64,000 nucleotides of DNA from Sphingobacterium sp. R2. GTDB taxonomy: Bacteria; Bacteroidota; Bacteroidia; Sphingobacteriales; Sphingobacteriaceae. The stretch is taken from contig NZ_CP142884.1 in NCBI RefSeq assembly GCF_040760075.1, forward strand, positions 5,022,001-5,086,000, read 5' to 3'. The position numbers and the translations under genes are program-made. Under the pieces are notes generated by a model. It did not search any database. It was not told where the DNA came from and worked only from the letters and a program-made list of their open reading frames with translations. Positions 18,974 through 26,947 of this stretch are shown here, piece by piece; positions within the stretch are counted from its first letter, which is position 1; every line of letters starts with the position of its first letter.

Positions 18974-20455
18974 CTATCTTTTTAAATTTTCAAATACAAG
19001 CATATTTAAGGTAGCCTGACTACGTACGAGTTTCAATCCATAGCTAGCCAAATCTGAATTTAGCGCTTTCAGATTGCGTGCTAGATCCCGATCGATGGTC
19101 ATCTGTATATCTATCGGGAAATCTATTTGAGTATTATCGACTATGGGAATACCCAGATCAGGATTGATGTAATTTAAATTGGATATCAGGTCAGCGATCT
19201 CCACATTTCTATAATATATAAGTGTATTATCATCCCATATTTTGGGCTTGTCATTACCTAGATATTTTAGTTTATTCACCTTGGCAATCCTTTTCAGTGC
19301 CCATACAGATACTTTTGTCGGCTTTACCATAGCTTTGACGTTCCATTTATGCATTAGAAGCCCATTGATATCGTCAATCATCTGCCTTTTTATAGATTCC
19401 GTCCCCTTATTCGATCTCTTTTCTATGGCATAGCAATATCCATTTTCACGTAGCCAAATGGCACGTTCGATCTTATTTAAACTTTTAGCAGGCATCAGTA
19501 TGCGATCTTTCACTGAGTCGGCGCAGTTAAATATCAGACGGCCTAAATGCCCTGCCATCGGAATTTCAGGCTGATTTGCCTGTACTAAAAGCGTAGCCAG
19601 AGACATATTTGTGTAGAGGTGTGTATTATCCGTCTGTTGGACAACATTGTCCGATAAACCCTCGATGTATTCAGTCAGGACACTTCGATGAAGGTATTTA
19701 TCGGTGGAAAACTCTACCAGATTTTCATAAGCAGATTTGTTGGCATCAAAGATCAATGGGACAACTTTTTCCGTCAGGTTGAGTGGCTTTGCCAAAGCTT
19801 TCTTAAAATAAGCGATATCGTAATATTCATGCCCGGTAATCGCCATTACTTTCCCGTCCCTGATCCAGACCAAATGAGGCAATACCTGATGTGGGAAGTA
19901 CCGAGAGAGCTTGTTATCGCCATATACAGAAAAGAATCTCCACTGGTTATCAGTCATTTTTTTCAATACCTTTTTTTCATCTTCATTTGAGACAGGTATA
20001 AATTCGATAGACTCATTGGATAAGGTTGCCTTGATACTATCGAGCTGATTGAGTCCTTTGATGCAAGGGCCGCACCAGGTGGCCCAGAAGTCCAAAATAA
20101 TTAATTTTTTAAGCTGGTAATCTTGAAGGGAGATGTTGGTTCTAGCAGCCGGATGGTTAGCGACGTTTAATGAAAGATTCCAAAGTTCTTCTGGAATGGT
20201 ATCCCCTACTTTCAGCGGTTTAATAAAAAGCCCATCAGCCCCGCTGTCCTTGCGGGGCGTCTGAGCTGATAAACTAAACATATGAAATACAGCAATGCAT
20301 GTCAGAAGAATTGTTGTATTCTTCAATGCCTTTAAAAAGCAAATTAAATAGGATTGAAAAACTAGAAGGTATAACATCACAAGTACCTTAATCCTTAGCA
20401 TTTGGATATGCAGCATTGCGCCGCTATTGGATTGTAGTTTTAATTTTTTCATCAT
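18974..20455 (-). CDS. TlpA-like thioredoxin with long C-terminal domain
   Basis: I place the start at the ATG at 20455, two bases after the upstream stop, rather than 20485. The 493-aa product has two hydrophobic N-terminal stretches, the second ending HMFSLSAQ like a signal peptidase site. A thioredoxin domain carries WATWCGPC at about residues 124-131. About 270 further residues follow, resembling the mixed C-terminal regions of Sphingobacterial 'TlpA disulfide reductase' proteins that precede SusC. The unusually long N-terminus suggests that the real start could be further downstream. It is cotranscribed with susC (6-bp gap). Confidence 0.85.
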   Translation of the reverse strand: MMKKLKLQSNSGAMLHIQMLRIKVLVMLYLLVFQSYLICFLKALKNTTILLTCIAVFHMFSLSAQTPRKDSGADGLFIKPLKVGDTIPEELWNLSLNVANHPAARTNISLQDYQLKKLIILDFWATWCGPCIKGLNQLDSIKATLSNESIEFIPVSNEDEKKVLKKMTDNQWRFFSVYGDNKLSRYFPHQVLPHLVWIRDGKVMAITGHEYYDIAYFKKALAKPLNLTEKVVPLIFDANKSAYENLVEFSTDKYLHRSVLTEYIEGLSDNVVQQTDNTHLYTNMSLATLLVQANQPEIPMAGHLGRLIFNCADSVKDRILMPAKSLNKIERAIWLRENGYCYAIEKRSNKGTESIKRQMIDDINGLLMHKWNVKAMVKPTKVSVWALKRIAKVNKLKYLGNDKPKIWDDNTLIYYRNVEIADLISNLNYINPDLGIPIVDNTQIDFPIDIQMTIDRDLARNLKALNSDLASYGLKLVRSQATLNMLVFENLKR

Positions 20456-20456
20456 T

Positions 20457-20825
20457 TTAGGGATTGGTATTGGATTGGGATACACGCTGGAAGAAATCGG
20501 AAATGACCTTAGAAGTCTCTATCACTTCTTGGTTCACCTCCGATGAGATAGATACCTTGCCAAGATCCATTTTATGGGTATGGATGATGCAGTAGGCTAT
20601 CAATGTGCGGAGAAGATCCAGGGAGAATTCAGACAACTGTGGATTCCTCTCCATATTTTCCTTGTCGCTCGTATCTGGGTGTAAAGCAACAATATATCCA
20701 TGAATTGTGCTCAAGGGGTATTGCTCCCAAAAGTATTGAACATCTTTAACAGGATCATATCCTGATCGATGGGTTTCGTAAATCACCATATCAAGGAGGA
20801 CTAGGTGAGCATAATGGGATCTCAT
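20457..20825 (-). CDS. Uncharacterised 122-aa protein heading the SusCD operon
   Basis: No family recognised. The protein is soluble, helical and His/Tyr-rich, with no signal peptide ('RSHYAHLVLLDMVIYETHRS', 'LRTLIAYCIIHTHKMDL'). It ends 2 bp before the TlpA start, so translation is coupled. Its position as first gene of a TlpA-SusC-SusD operon suggests a local regulatory or assembly role; nothing more can be said. Confidence 0.6.
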   Translation of the reverse strand: MRSHYAHLVLLDMVIYETHRSGYDPVKDVQYFWEQYPLSTIHGYIVALHPDTSDKENMERNPQLSEFSLDLLRTLIAYCIIHTHKMDLGKVSISSEVNQEVIETSKVISDFFQRVSQSNTNP

Positions 20826-20933
20826 TTTTAGATTTTTAATCGCAAGCTTAGGGCATAGCTATTCCAGGCCGACTGAATCAGCTACTTTTTCGGGCCATAA
20901 GCCACGTGTAATAAAATTGATTAATTGGGGGAG

Positions 20934-21082
20934 CTAGAATTCTTTTGAATGAGTATCACTAGGTAAATAATTGGGCATCTCGAATTCCATAGCTGATGTG
21001 ACCAGATCATTGCTGGCTGAATCATACTGAGCTACTCGGGTGACTTGAAGATGTTTTTTGTGATTTGTTTCTTTTGTTTCAT
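20934..21082 (-). pseudogene. Short (~49-codon) ORF broken by a 1-nt frameshift
   Basis: From the ATG at 21082 the frame reads MKQKKQITKNIFKSPE and stops. The next frame continues VAQYDSASNDLVTSAMEF and so on to HSKEF and a stop at 20934. Total length is 149 nt, one short of a multiple of three, so one base is missing or the frame change is programmed. It lies directly upstream of the 122-aa gene. The composition is coding-like, but no family is known to me. Confidence 0.35.
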
Positions 21083-21176
21083 AGCTCACTTAAGTTAAAT
21101 TTTATAAAGTGAGTCCCATAAGGTTTTTAAGAACTATAGCGGGCTCCTATCAACCGTATAGCAGGCTTCCGACGGC

Positions 21177-21311
21177 CTAGTGAAACGGAATTACGATAGT
21201 CGCCCACGAGCTATAGCTTGCACAAAAGTACAAAAATATCTACATGGGCATTGGACTACCGTCTCGTTCACTAGTAATTTGTCGGAATTCACTATCGAGA
21301 CTCTTTTAGTC
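21177..21311 (+). promoter_or_regulatory. Operator-like repeat cluster including GACT-N5-AGTC
   Basis: The words CTAGTGAA...CGATAGTC (from 21178) reappear inverted as GACTACCG...TTCACTAG (21254-21273), and CGGAATT occurs in both halves. A perfect palindrome GACT-CTTTT-AGTC lies at 21299-21311. Family knowledge: XRE-type control proteins bind GACT...AGTC palindromes upstream of their own genes. The XRE gene starts 112 bp downstream. The link is inference. Confidence 0.35.
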
Positions 21312-21422
21312 AAATGCTATTCTATCCAAGATTTGAATGAATATTAAGCAAATATACAAATTTTATTTATTCAATACAAATATGTATCGAATAAAACTCT
21401 CGATTATGTCAACATTTGGTTT

Positions 21423-21785
21423 ATGACCAACTATTCAAAAATCGAAATAGAAATTATTAATATCTCACTAGGACTAACTGTCAAATTAAGGAGACTAGAA
21501 CACAAGTATTCTCAGCTTGACTTAGGTATTATTAGTGAGACCGACAACACGTTGATAGGCAGGATTGAAAGAGCGGAACATATAGTTGGTTGGAATGTCA
21601 TAATGTTGGTGAGTCAAAAATTAAATATTAACTTCCCTTCACTATTTGTACTTAAGACCAAGGCGGAAGTTTTAGAATTAATCGAGGATTGTTTAGCCTT
21701 AGAAACTAAGTTGACACAACAGAAAAAAGCGTTTTATGACAAATTGAAAGTGCGGATAGGGGATTTGTATGATAAAATAAGTTAG
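21423..21785 (+). CDS. XRE-family helix-turn-helix regulator
   Basis: A 120-aa protein with one HTH_3/XRE domain in residues 12-75: 'LGLTVKLRRLEHKYSQLDLG' is helices 1-2, and 'ISETDNTLIGRIERAEHIVG' is the recognition helix and the R-I-E-R signature. The C-terminal 40 residues are a short helical or coiled tail. The zincin gene starts 25 bp downstream, so they form a two-gene unit like XRE-ImmA/IrrE modules, in which a metalloprotease destroys or modulates its repressor. Likely autoregulated through the repeat cluster upstream. Confidence 0.83.
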   Translation: MTNYSKIEIEIINISLGLTVKLRRLEHKYSQLDLGIISETDNTLIGRIERAEHIVGWNVIMLVSQKLNINFPSLFVLKTKAEVLELIEDCLALETKLTQQKKAFYDKLKVRIGDLYDKIS

Positions 21786-21810
21786 TTTTTTATTAAAACT
21801 GCCTATTAAG

Positions 21811-22380
21811 ATGAGTATAATAGATAATAAAGCTGAATTAGAGGATCTCCAATATAAATATCTTAAAGAGGCAGAAATAATGTTCGGTAATAAAATAGAC
21901 TACCACTACGGAGGTTTGTCTTACTATAATGGGAATCCTATTGTCGTAGATAATGGTTTAGATCCTGAAACAGGAAAAGATTCCTACAAGATAATGCTTA
22001 ACGGAATAGGAGCAATTAACGATCTTACCGATGGTATATTTCAACTGTCGCACGAAGTTGTTCATCTTATTTCACCTGTAAAACAAGTAGCAGGTAGAGA
22101 AATTAATTACCTCGAAGAGGGAATGGCTGTATATTTTTCTAAAGTCATTATTGAGCGTGATACAGGAGACCTTTCATTTTGTCAGAATGCTTTCAAAAAC
22201 AATCCTAAGTATTTAAAAGCATTAAATTTATACCAAGAACTTATAAGTATTGATCAATATGCAGTAAAAAAGCTTAGAGTCAAAAGCCCCATTATTGCAG
22301 ATATTACAACGACAAATTTTAAGGAAATTGGTATCAAAGCTAGTGAAGATTTAATCGGAGAATTACTAAAAAAATTCTAA
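21811..22380 (+). CDS. Putative zincin metalloprotease (HExxH...EEG)
   Basis: A 189-aa soluble protein. The zinc motif HEVVH is at residues 81-85 and is followed 17 residues later by EEGMAVYFS (Glu102/103), the spacing of short gluzincin-type proteases. No signal peptide, so it acts in the cytoplasm. It does not look like a standard ImmA/IrrE protein by sequence, but context (an XRE gene 25 bp upstream) suggests an analogous regulator-cleaving protease or a toxin with its antitoxin. The active-site residues are visible; the biological role is inference. Confidence 0.68.
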   Translation: MSIIDNKAELEDLQYKYLKEAEIMFGNKIDYHYGGLSYYNGNPIVVDNGLDPETGKDSYKIMLNGIGAINDLTDGIFQLSHEVVHLISPVKQVAGREINYLEEGMAVYFSKVIIERDTGDLSFCQNAFKNNPKYLKALNLYQELISIDQYAVKKLRVKSPIIADITTTNFKEIGIKASEDLIGELLKKF

Positions 22381-22477
22381 TCCTATTAGTTTCAAATAGA
22401 ATTACATGCAGCAAAGCAGCTTAAGATTAATCGTACGGTAGTTTACACTACCAAGATTTGGCAACAATCATTTGTTT

Positions 22478-22882
22478 CTACTTTGGGTAGATCTCGATAA
22501 TTTTTCCCTTCTTTTTACCCATGATATTTAATTCAAGAAAAATCTTAGTATTAGTAAGGTTACCAAATTTGTATTGATCTGAAATTTTTATCTCTAAGCT
22601 CTGGTTTGGTGCAATTGAGAATACCTTAAATGACCCTTCGATCCCCATATAATGGGGCTTCATATTAGGATCGTTCTTGCTCGTACCTTTTAGAAATTCA
22701 AAATAAGTGATGGTTATGTGTTTTGAAGACTTATTATAAAGAACAACAACGTCATCTGAATTTGGTTCGCCAGTGAAAAAATATGTAGTATCAAAGGCTA
22801 TCCGACTTTTCCACCATGTGTTTATCGCTAATAATGTCGATAAAATTGCCGAGTAAAAAGCAGCTATTGTTTTTAGTTCCAT
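22478..22882 (-). CDS. Membrane-anchored 134-aa protein of unknown function
   Basis: The N-terminal helix (ETIAAFY-type, residues 5-22) is an uncleaved anchor, and the remainder is a beta-rich soluble domain ('FFTGEPNSDDVVVLYNKSSK', 'IEGSFKVFSIAPNQSLEIKI') reminiscent of an immunoglobulin-like fold. Single gene on the - strand inside the island. Similar small anchored proteins occur as accessory genes near defence loci, but I cannot name a family. Confidence 0.55.
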   Translation of the reverse strand: MELKTIAAFYSAILSTLLAINTWWKSRIAFDTTYFFTGEPNSDDVVVLYNKSSKHITITYFEFLKGTSKNDPNMKPHYMGIEGSFKVFSIAPNQSLEIKISDQYKFGNLTNTKIFLELNIMGKKKGKIIEIYPK

Positions 22883-23061
22883 TTTAAACTGATTATTATA
22901 GAGTACATTTGATTGGTCAACAAAATCAACTTTAATATAGGATTTAAAGGGGACCTCTCAAATTCTTTTATTGGATTTGTAGACGATAATAACAATAATA
23001 AACGAGATGGACGGATATTGAAACACAAATAAGAGTGGCTTTCTTACACGGTAAAGACTAA

Positions 23062-23214
23062 AAGGGCACTCTCGATAAGCTAATGGATAAAATATTAAAA
23101 AAGGACGTACTTGGTATCGATGACTTTGGTCTGGTAAATCTGGACCGCCAGCAAACGGTCGATCTGATGAAAATAATTGAAGACAATAATTTAAATCACA
23201 ATTTATTTTTATAA
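23062..23214 (+). pseudogene. istB: IS21-family IstB ATPase remnant
   Basis: The frame reads KGTLDKLMDKILKKDVLGID then DFGLVNLDRQQTVDLMKIIEDN and a stop at 23214. This matches the Walker-B region of IstB (LLIIDDFG...LLEIIEDR in the family), the helper ATPase of IS21 elements. Upstream in-frame stops and the absence of the Walker-A half and of istA show it is a fragment of about 50 codons. It marks an old transposition scar immediately left of the ABC-3C cassette, which starts 30 bp downstream and may use a promoter within it. Confidence 0.75.
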
Positions 23215-23243
23215 TTTTACCATATTAACCTTTAAATTAAAAC

Positions 23244-23600
23244 ATGGAAATAGTAAGTCTTGCCATATTGGCTTATACATTTGCAAAACCTTTTATTGAT
23301 AAAACCGCTGAGGGGCTCGCAACAAAAGTTGGTGAAGACATTTGGTCTTTTATAAAAGGTCCTTTTGAACAAAAAGGAAAAGAAAATATTGAGAAATATG
23401 CTAAAGATAACGCGGAAGAATTTAAAAAAGAGCTAGAGCATGAAATAACAAGTAATGATTTATTCAGAACTGTTCTTCAAGAAAAGATAGAAAAAGCTCA
23501 AATTGAGCTTTCTGGCAATTTTCAACAAAATATTAATTCTTTTGGGAGTATTGAAAAGCAAGTAAATATTCAAAATAATTCAGGAAATCTTTCTTTCTAA
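23244..23600 (+). CDS. Small helical putative effector with C-terminal Asn/Gln amyloid-like motif (ABC-3C linked)
   Basis: A 118-aa protein. Residues 1-40 are amphipathic or hydrophobic with an Ala/Gly zipper flavour (LAILAYTFAKPFIDKTAEGL, then KVGEDIWSFIKGPF), as in small membrane-active effector domains. Residues 40-95 are charged helices. The last about 28 residues are Asn/Gln/Ser-rich (FQQNINSFGS, then KQVNIQNNSGNLSF). The final motif recurs at the N-terminus of the next protein, whose ATG overlaps this stop (TAATG). I infer a toxin or effector recruited by motif templating, as in bacterial amyloid signalling (BASS) pairs. No named family is recognised. Confidence 0.65.
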   Translation: MEIVSLAILAYTFAKPFIDKTAEGLATKVGEDIWSFIKGPFEQKGKENIEKYAKDNAEEFKKELEHEITSNDLFRTVLQEKIEKAQIELSGNFQQNINSFGSIEKQVNIQNNSGNLSF

Positions 23601-24184
23601 TGGGATCTGAATCTCAACATGTAAACAATCACGAGCCCATAAAACAACAAGTTAATATCAATAATGTAAATGGGAATCTTGCGTTCACAAAAGTTAGTAG
23701 GCTTGCACAACGCTTTAAAAGGTTGAAAGAAGAAGTTGAATGTAGTGTACATTACAATAAATTCATTGATGATTTTAATCGCTATAATACCAAGTTAGAT
23801 GGGCGAAGTATGCCTGATAAATTATCAGATGGGGGGTTTCAGAAACGCGATATTGATAGAGCTACATACAGGAAGCACCAATATGTTAAAAAACTGGAAA
23901 GAAATAAATTATACGAAACCGCTCAATTAATTGATCTTGAATTATTTGCCATAATAAATTTAAATTTTGAAACATATATTGAGCCATTAATAGACAGTGA
24001 CGCCTCTATTAATGAAATAAAAGTAGCAGTTAAAGAAAGGATTATTGACCAAATCTACAATCTATTAAATGAAGATGGAATGGACGACACTTTCCTTAAT
24101 TATAATGTAGATGATCTATATGGTATGATCTTTTTTCTAACAGGAAAGTGTCATTTAAATTGGACGAATTATGATAATTTATAA
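23600..24184 (+). CDS. ABC-3C system C-terminal-domain (CTD) component with N-terminal matching motif
   Basis: A 194-aa protein. Residues about 14-28 (KQQVNINNVNGNLAF) repeat the tail motif of the upstream protein. The rest is an all-helical domain beginning 'LAQRFKRLKEEVECSVHYNK' and ending 'LYGMIFFLTGKCHLNW', the closing pattern I associate with CTD modules of ABC-three-component systems (Krishnan et al. classification). In those systems the CTD module is normally fused to the effector; here effector and CTD lie in two overlapping genes that share a motif. It overlaps the middle component by 14 bp. Confidence 0.7.
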   Translation: MGSESQHVNNHEPIKQQVNINNVNGNLAFTKVSRLAQRFKRLKEEVECSVHYNKFIDDFNRYNTKLDGRSMPDKLSDGGFQKRDIDRATYRKHQYVKKLERNKLYETAQLIDLELFAIINLNFETYIEPLIDSDASINEIKVAVKERIIDQIYNLLNEDGMDDTFLNYNVDDLYGMIFFLTGKCHLNWTNYDNL

Positions 24185-24689
24185 CCAAGCATTCGATTAT
24201 TATCATGCTATATATAGAATGATAAGATTTTTGACACACTATAAACATTCTGAATTTATAGAATTAGATCGTTTAAGAATTTGGGATTTTTATTTTTTGT
24301 TCCCACAGGAAGTACATAAAATCACTCTCACCAAAACTGACAATGAAATAAGAGAGTTAAGAAAAAGATTTATTAAAGAAAGGAATAATCCATACAATCA
24401 AGTGTTCGACAACAAAAAAGTATTTGAAAAACTTAGACCCTATCAATTGACAGCTCTACAATGCTTAGCGTCTTATGGAATAATAGATAAAACTTTACTT
24501 AAAGAAAAGAGAGTTTCAATTATTTCTGAAAGCTTGCTGGAGGAATATCATGCGGAATTTGAACCACTTAGTTATACAGAGCAAAATGTGGTAGCATTAA
24601 TGACTCTTTATTTTTCTGACATTTCTTTATTTGGTCCCAACGGGTTAAAAAGTAGAACAAAACTAATGGTAAGTCGCTATGACGTATAA
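24171..24689 (+). CDS. ABC-3C system middle component (MC)
   Basis: A 172-aa protein starting MIIYNQAFDYYHAIYRMIRF, with 'LRIWDFYFLFPQEVHKI' about 30 residues later. Both blocks are typical of ABC-3C middle components (closest in memory to the MC5 type). The protein has a winged-helix-like C-terminal half ('RPYQLTALQCLASYGIIDKT'). In the predicted system the MC links the ABC ATPase to the CTD/effector protein. It overlaps the ATPase start by 11 bp, so all four genes form one translationally coupled operon. Confidence 0.78.
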   Translation: MIIYNQAFDYYHAIYRMIRFLTHYKHSEFIELDRLRIWDFYFLFPQEVHKITLTKTDNEIRELRKRFIKERNNPYNQVFDNKKVFEKLRPYQLTALQCLASYGIIDKTLLKEKRVSIISESLLEEYHAEFEPLSYTEQNVVALMTLYFSDISLFGPNGLKSRTKLMVSRYDV

Positions 24690-26610
24690 TACATTATTTA
24701 TAAATAGGTTAGTTGTAATTTCACTCAATGGTAAGATAGCCTATGATCAAATGTTTCATAGAGGAGTCAATATTATCAGGGGTAAAAACAGTAGTGGCAA
24801 ATCAACTATTTCAAATTTTCTGTTCTATATACTAGGAGGAGATTTCACAGACTTTGTCCCAGAAGCAAAAAGGTGCCAAGAAGTATATGCTGAAACAGAG
24901 ATGAACGGTGCTGTGATAACTATAAGAAGACCAATATTATTGGATGAAAACTTAAAGGTTAAATCAAAAACACCAATGTATTTCTTCTGGGGAAATTATG
25001 ATGAGGCGATAAACCCACCTCCCGAGAAGAATTGGCAAAAATTTGGGTATAACTCTTATCCCGAAACCAAAAGTTTTTCCAATGTTATTTTCGATAATCT
25101 CGACATACCTATAGTAAAAGGAGACAGTAATATTACCATACATCAATTATTGCGCTTGATGTATATTGATCAAGACTCACCAACAAGTTCATTATTTTTA
25201 TATGAGCAATTTGACTCTCAGATAACGAGAGAAACAATTGCCGAACTCTTATTGGGTATTTATGATGATGACTTATATCAAAATAGAAGACAATTAATAT
25301 CAATAGGTAAAGAAATTGATGAAATTAAAGCTGAAATAAAGGCTACAAAAGGATTTTTTTCAGATCCCCTTCTCCTTGATCCAGTGAATTTGGAGACCAA
25401 AATAGATAATTCGCAACTTGAAATATCGAAAATTGAGAATAAGATTATAGAGCTAAGACAGGACAGTAATCAAAAAAGCAAAATTGATATAAATAAGCTC
25501 GGCTTTAAAAAACTTAGTAATCAAATTGTGAATCAGCGAAAAATTGTCGAAGGGATAAAAAATGAATATGAGAATACCAAATACGAAATAGCTGATAATG
25601 AATTTTTTATTGCTTCCTTGGAAGAAAAAAGAAAAGCTTTAAATAATTCTTTGATAACAAGAGACCTATTAAACAACTTTAATTTGGATTATTGCCCTGA
25701 ATGTCTTTCTGAGATAGAAATTCAAGTTGACAATAACTCCGAAAACCAGTGCAAATTATGTAAGAGCAAAATAGATTCTAACTATGGAATAACTCAAGGA
25801 AGGAGGATGCAGCAAGAGCTAAGTTTCCAAATTATCGAATCAAATTCTATACAAAAAGATCTTAAAAAAGATCTTGAGGAGCTTGGTCCCAAATTAAAAA
25901 AGGAATTAGGTATACTCAAAAACCTACAGTCCCAATACGACGAAGAAGTAAAGGAGGTACGAAGTAGTAAACAGGATGAAATCGAATCATTATATCTACA
26001 AAAAGGATTCATTGAAGGCGAAATTCTACAATACAGGACGATGCTGGAAAATGCAGAATATTATAACAAACTCTTAACAAAGCGAGATGAATTAATTAAA
26101 AATAAAGACCTAATAGAAAGATTCATTAGAAACGCCGAAAATCAACAAACTAAATTAAAGCTTCAGATTGAGACGACCATCAAAAATGAAGCATTATATC
26201 TGTTAAATAACGATCTGGATAGGCAAGATGAGTTTAAAGATGCCAATGAATTTACCATTGACTTTTCTAATAATATTGCTTTTTTAGCTACTAAACATGC
26301 AAAATATTCCGCAAGCTCTAATTTTTATTTAAAACTGACTGCTCGATTTGCATTATTTCTTGCATCATTATCGATACCACAAATGAGATATCCAAGACTT
26401 CTAATTGGCGATAACATGGAGGATAAAGGTATTGAAGAGGAACGAGCTCAAAATTTTCAAAAGATTGTGATTGAGAGACTAAAAAGCTTTGATCCTAACT
26501 CATATCAGCTCATTTTCACAACATCATATATTTCTAGTGAATTAGAAAATAGTGACTTGGTAGTGGGAGATTTTTATAAGAAGGATAACAGATCATTAAA
26601 AAATATCTAA
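24679..26610 (+). CDS. ABC-3C system SMC/Rad50-like ABC ATPase
   Basis: A 643-aa protein. Walker A is GKNSSGKST at residues 35-43. A long charged coiled coil (about 200-310 and 370-490) is interrupted by a zinc-hook-like knuckle with two CxxC pairs (Cys339/342 and 358/361). The C-terminal ATPase half has 'RYPRLLIGDNMEDKGIEEER' as the Walker B/D-loop region, where the family usually has I-D-N/D-P before E; the motif is somewhat atypical. As in Rad50/SMC, the two halves close head to head. Predicted role: sense DNA or nucleoprotein of invaders and license the effector. Intact and cotranscribed with the three genes upstream. Confidence 0.85.
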   Translation: MTYNTLFINRLVVISLNGKIAYDQMFHRGVNIIRGKNSSGKSTISNFLFYILGGDFTDFVPEAKRCQEVYAETEMNGAVITIRRPILLDENLKVKSKTPMYFFWGNYDEAINPPPEKNWQKFGYNSYPETKSFSNVIFDNLDIPIVKGDSNITIHQLLRLMYIDQDSPTSSLFLYEQFDSQITRETIAELLLGIYDDDLYQNRRQLISIGKEIDEIKAEIKATKGFFSDPLLLDPVNLETKIDNSQLEISKIENKIIELRQDSNQKSKIDINKLGFKKLSNQIVNQRKIVEGIKNEYENTKYEIADNEFFIASLEEKRKALNNSLITRDLLNNFNLDYCPECLSEIEIQVDNNSENQCKLCKSKIDSNYGITQGRRMQQELSFQIIESNSIQKDLKKDLEELGPKLKKELGILKNLQSQYDEEVKEVRSSKQDEIESLYLQKGFIEGEILQYRTMLENAEYYNKLLTKRDELIKNKDLIERFIRNAENQQTKLKLQIETTIKNEALYLLNNDLDRQDEFKDANEFTIDFSNNIAFLATKHAKYSASSNFYLKLTARFALFLASLSIPQMRYPRLLIGDNMEDKGIEEERAQNFQKIVIERLKSFDPNSYQLIFTTSYISSELENSDLVVGDFYKKDNRSLKNI

Positions 26611-26947
26611 CTCAATCAGTCTATTTGAAACTTAATTATCTCAAAAGAACTTTAACATTACATAAAATATTAATTAAGAATTCAGAAAAATAAAATTTCA
26701 CCAAAATGTTTATTACAAAAACCAAATCAGTGACTTTTTATACCAACAGTTTATCAGCCTTACTTCATGCGCTTCTTATTTATTCAAATGTACGACAGTT
26801 TACGTTACAGTCACATCAAAAAATATTAACATAATTTTCATGAAACTATATTTAACATTGGTCAATTTCTTGTATATTACAGCATAAACTCCAATATGGA
26901 GCTCAATATAAATCTACATATTTTCAATATCCATATTAATTAACCTA
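26611..26947. other. 337-bp AT-rich spacer
   Basis: No coding frame or RNA hairpin of note. AT content is very high; stretches such as TGTATATTACAG near 26880 may be promoter elements for the AAA_13 gene. I see nothing else in it. Confidence 0.5.

Larger units (their letters stand above)
20826..21422. other. 597-bp spacer: SusCD promoter side, decayed small ORF and operator-like repeats
   Basis: The spacer separates the - strand SusCD operon from the + strand XRE/zincin pair and marks the left edge of the defence island. It contains a frameshifted short ORF (20934-21082, - strand) and a cluster of partly inverted repeats (21177-21311) before the XRE gene. The 60 bases before 21423 are AT-rich, with AATATTAAGCAAATATAC and TATTTATTC tracts that could serve as a promoter. 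Confidence 0.55.

Noticed and set aside
22425..22455. Hairpin after the zincin gene (GGTAGT/ACTACC)
   Set aside because: Only 6 bp and no T run; too weak to call a terminator.
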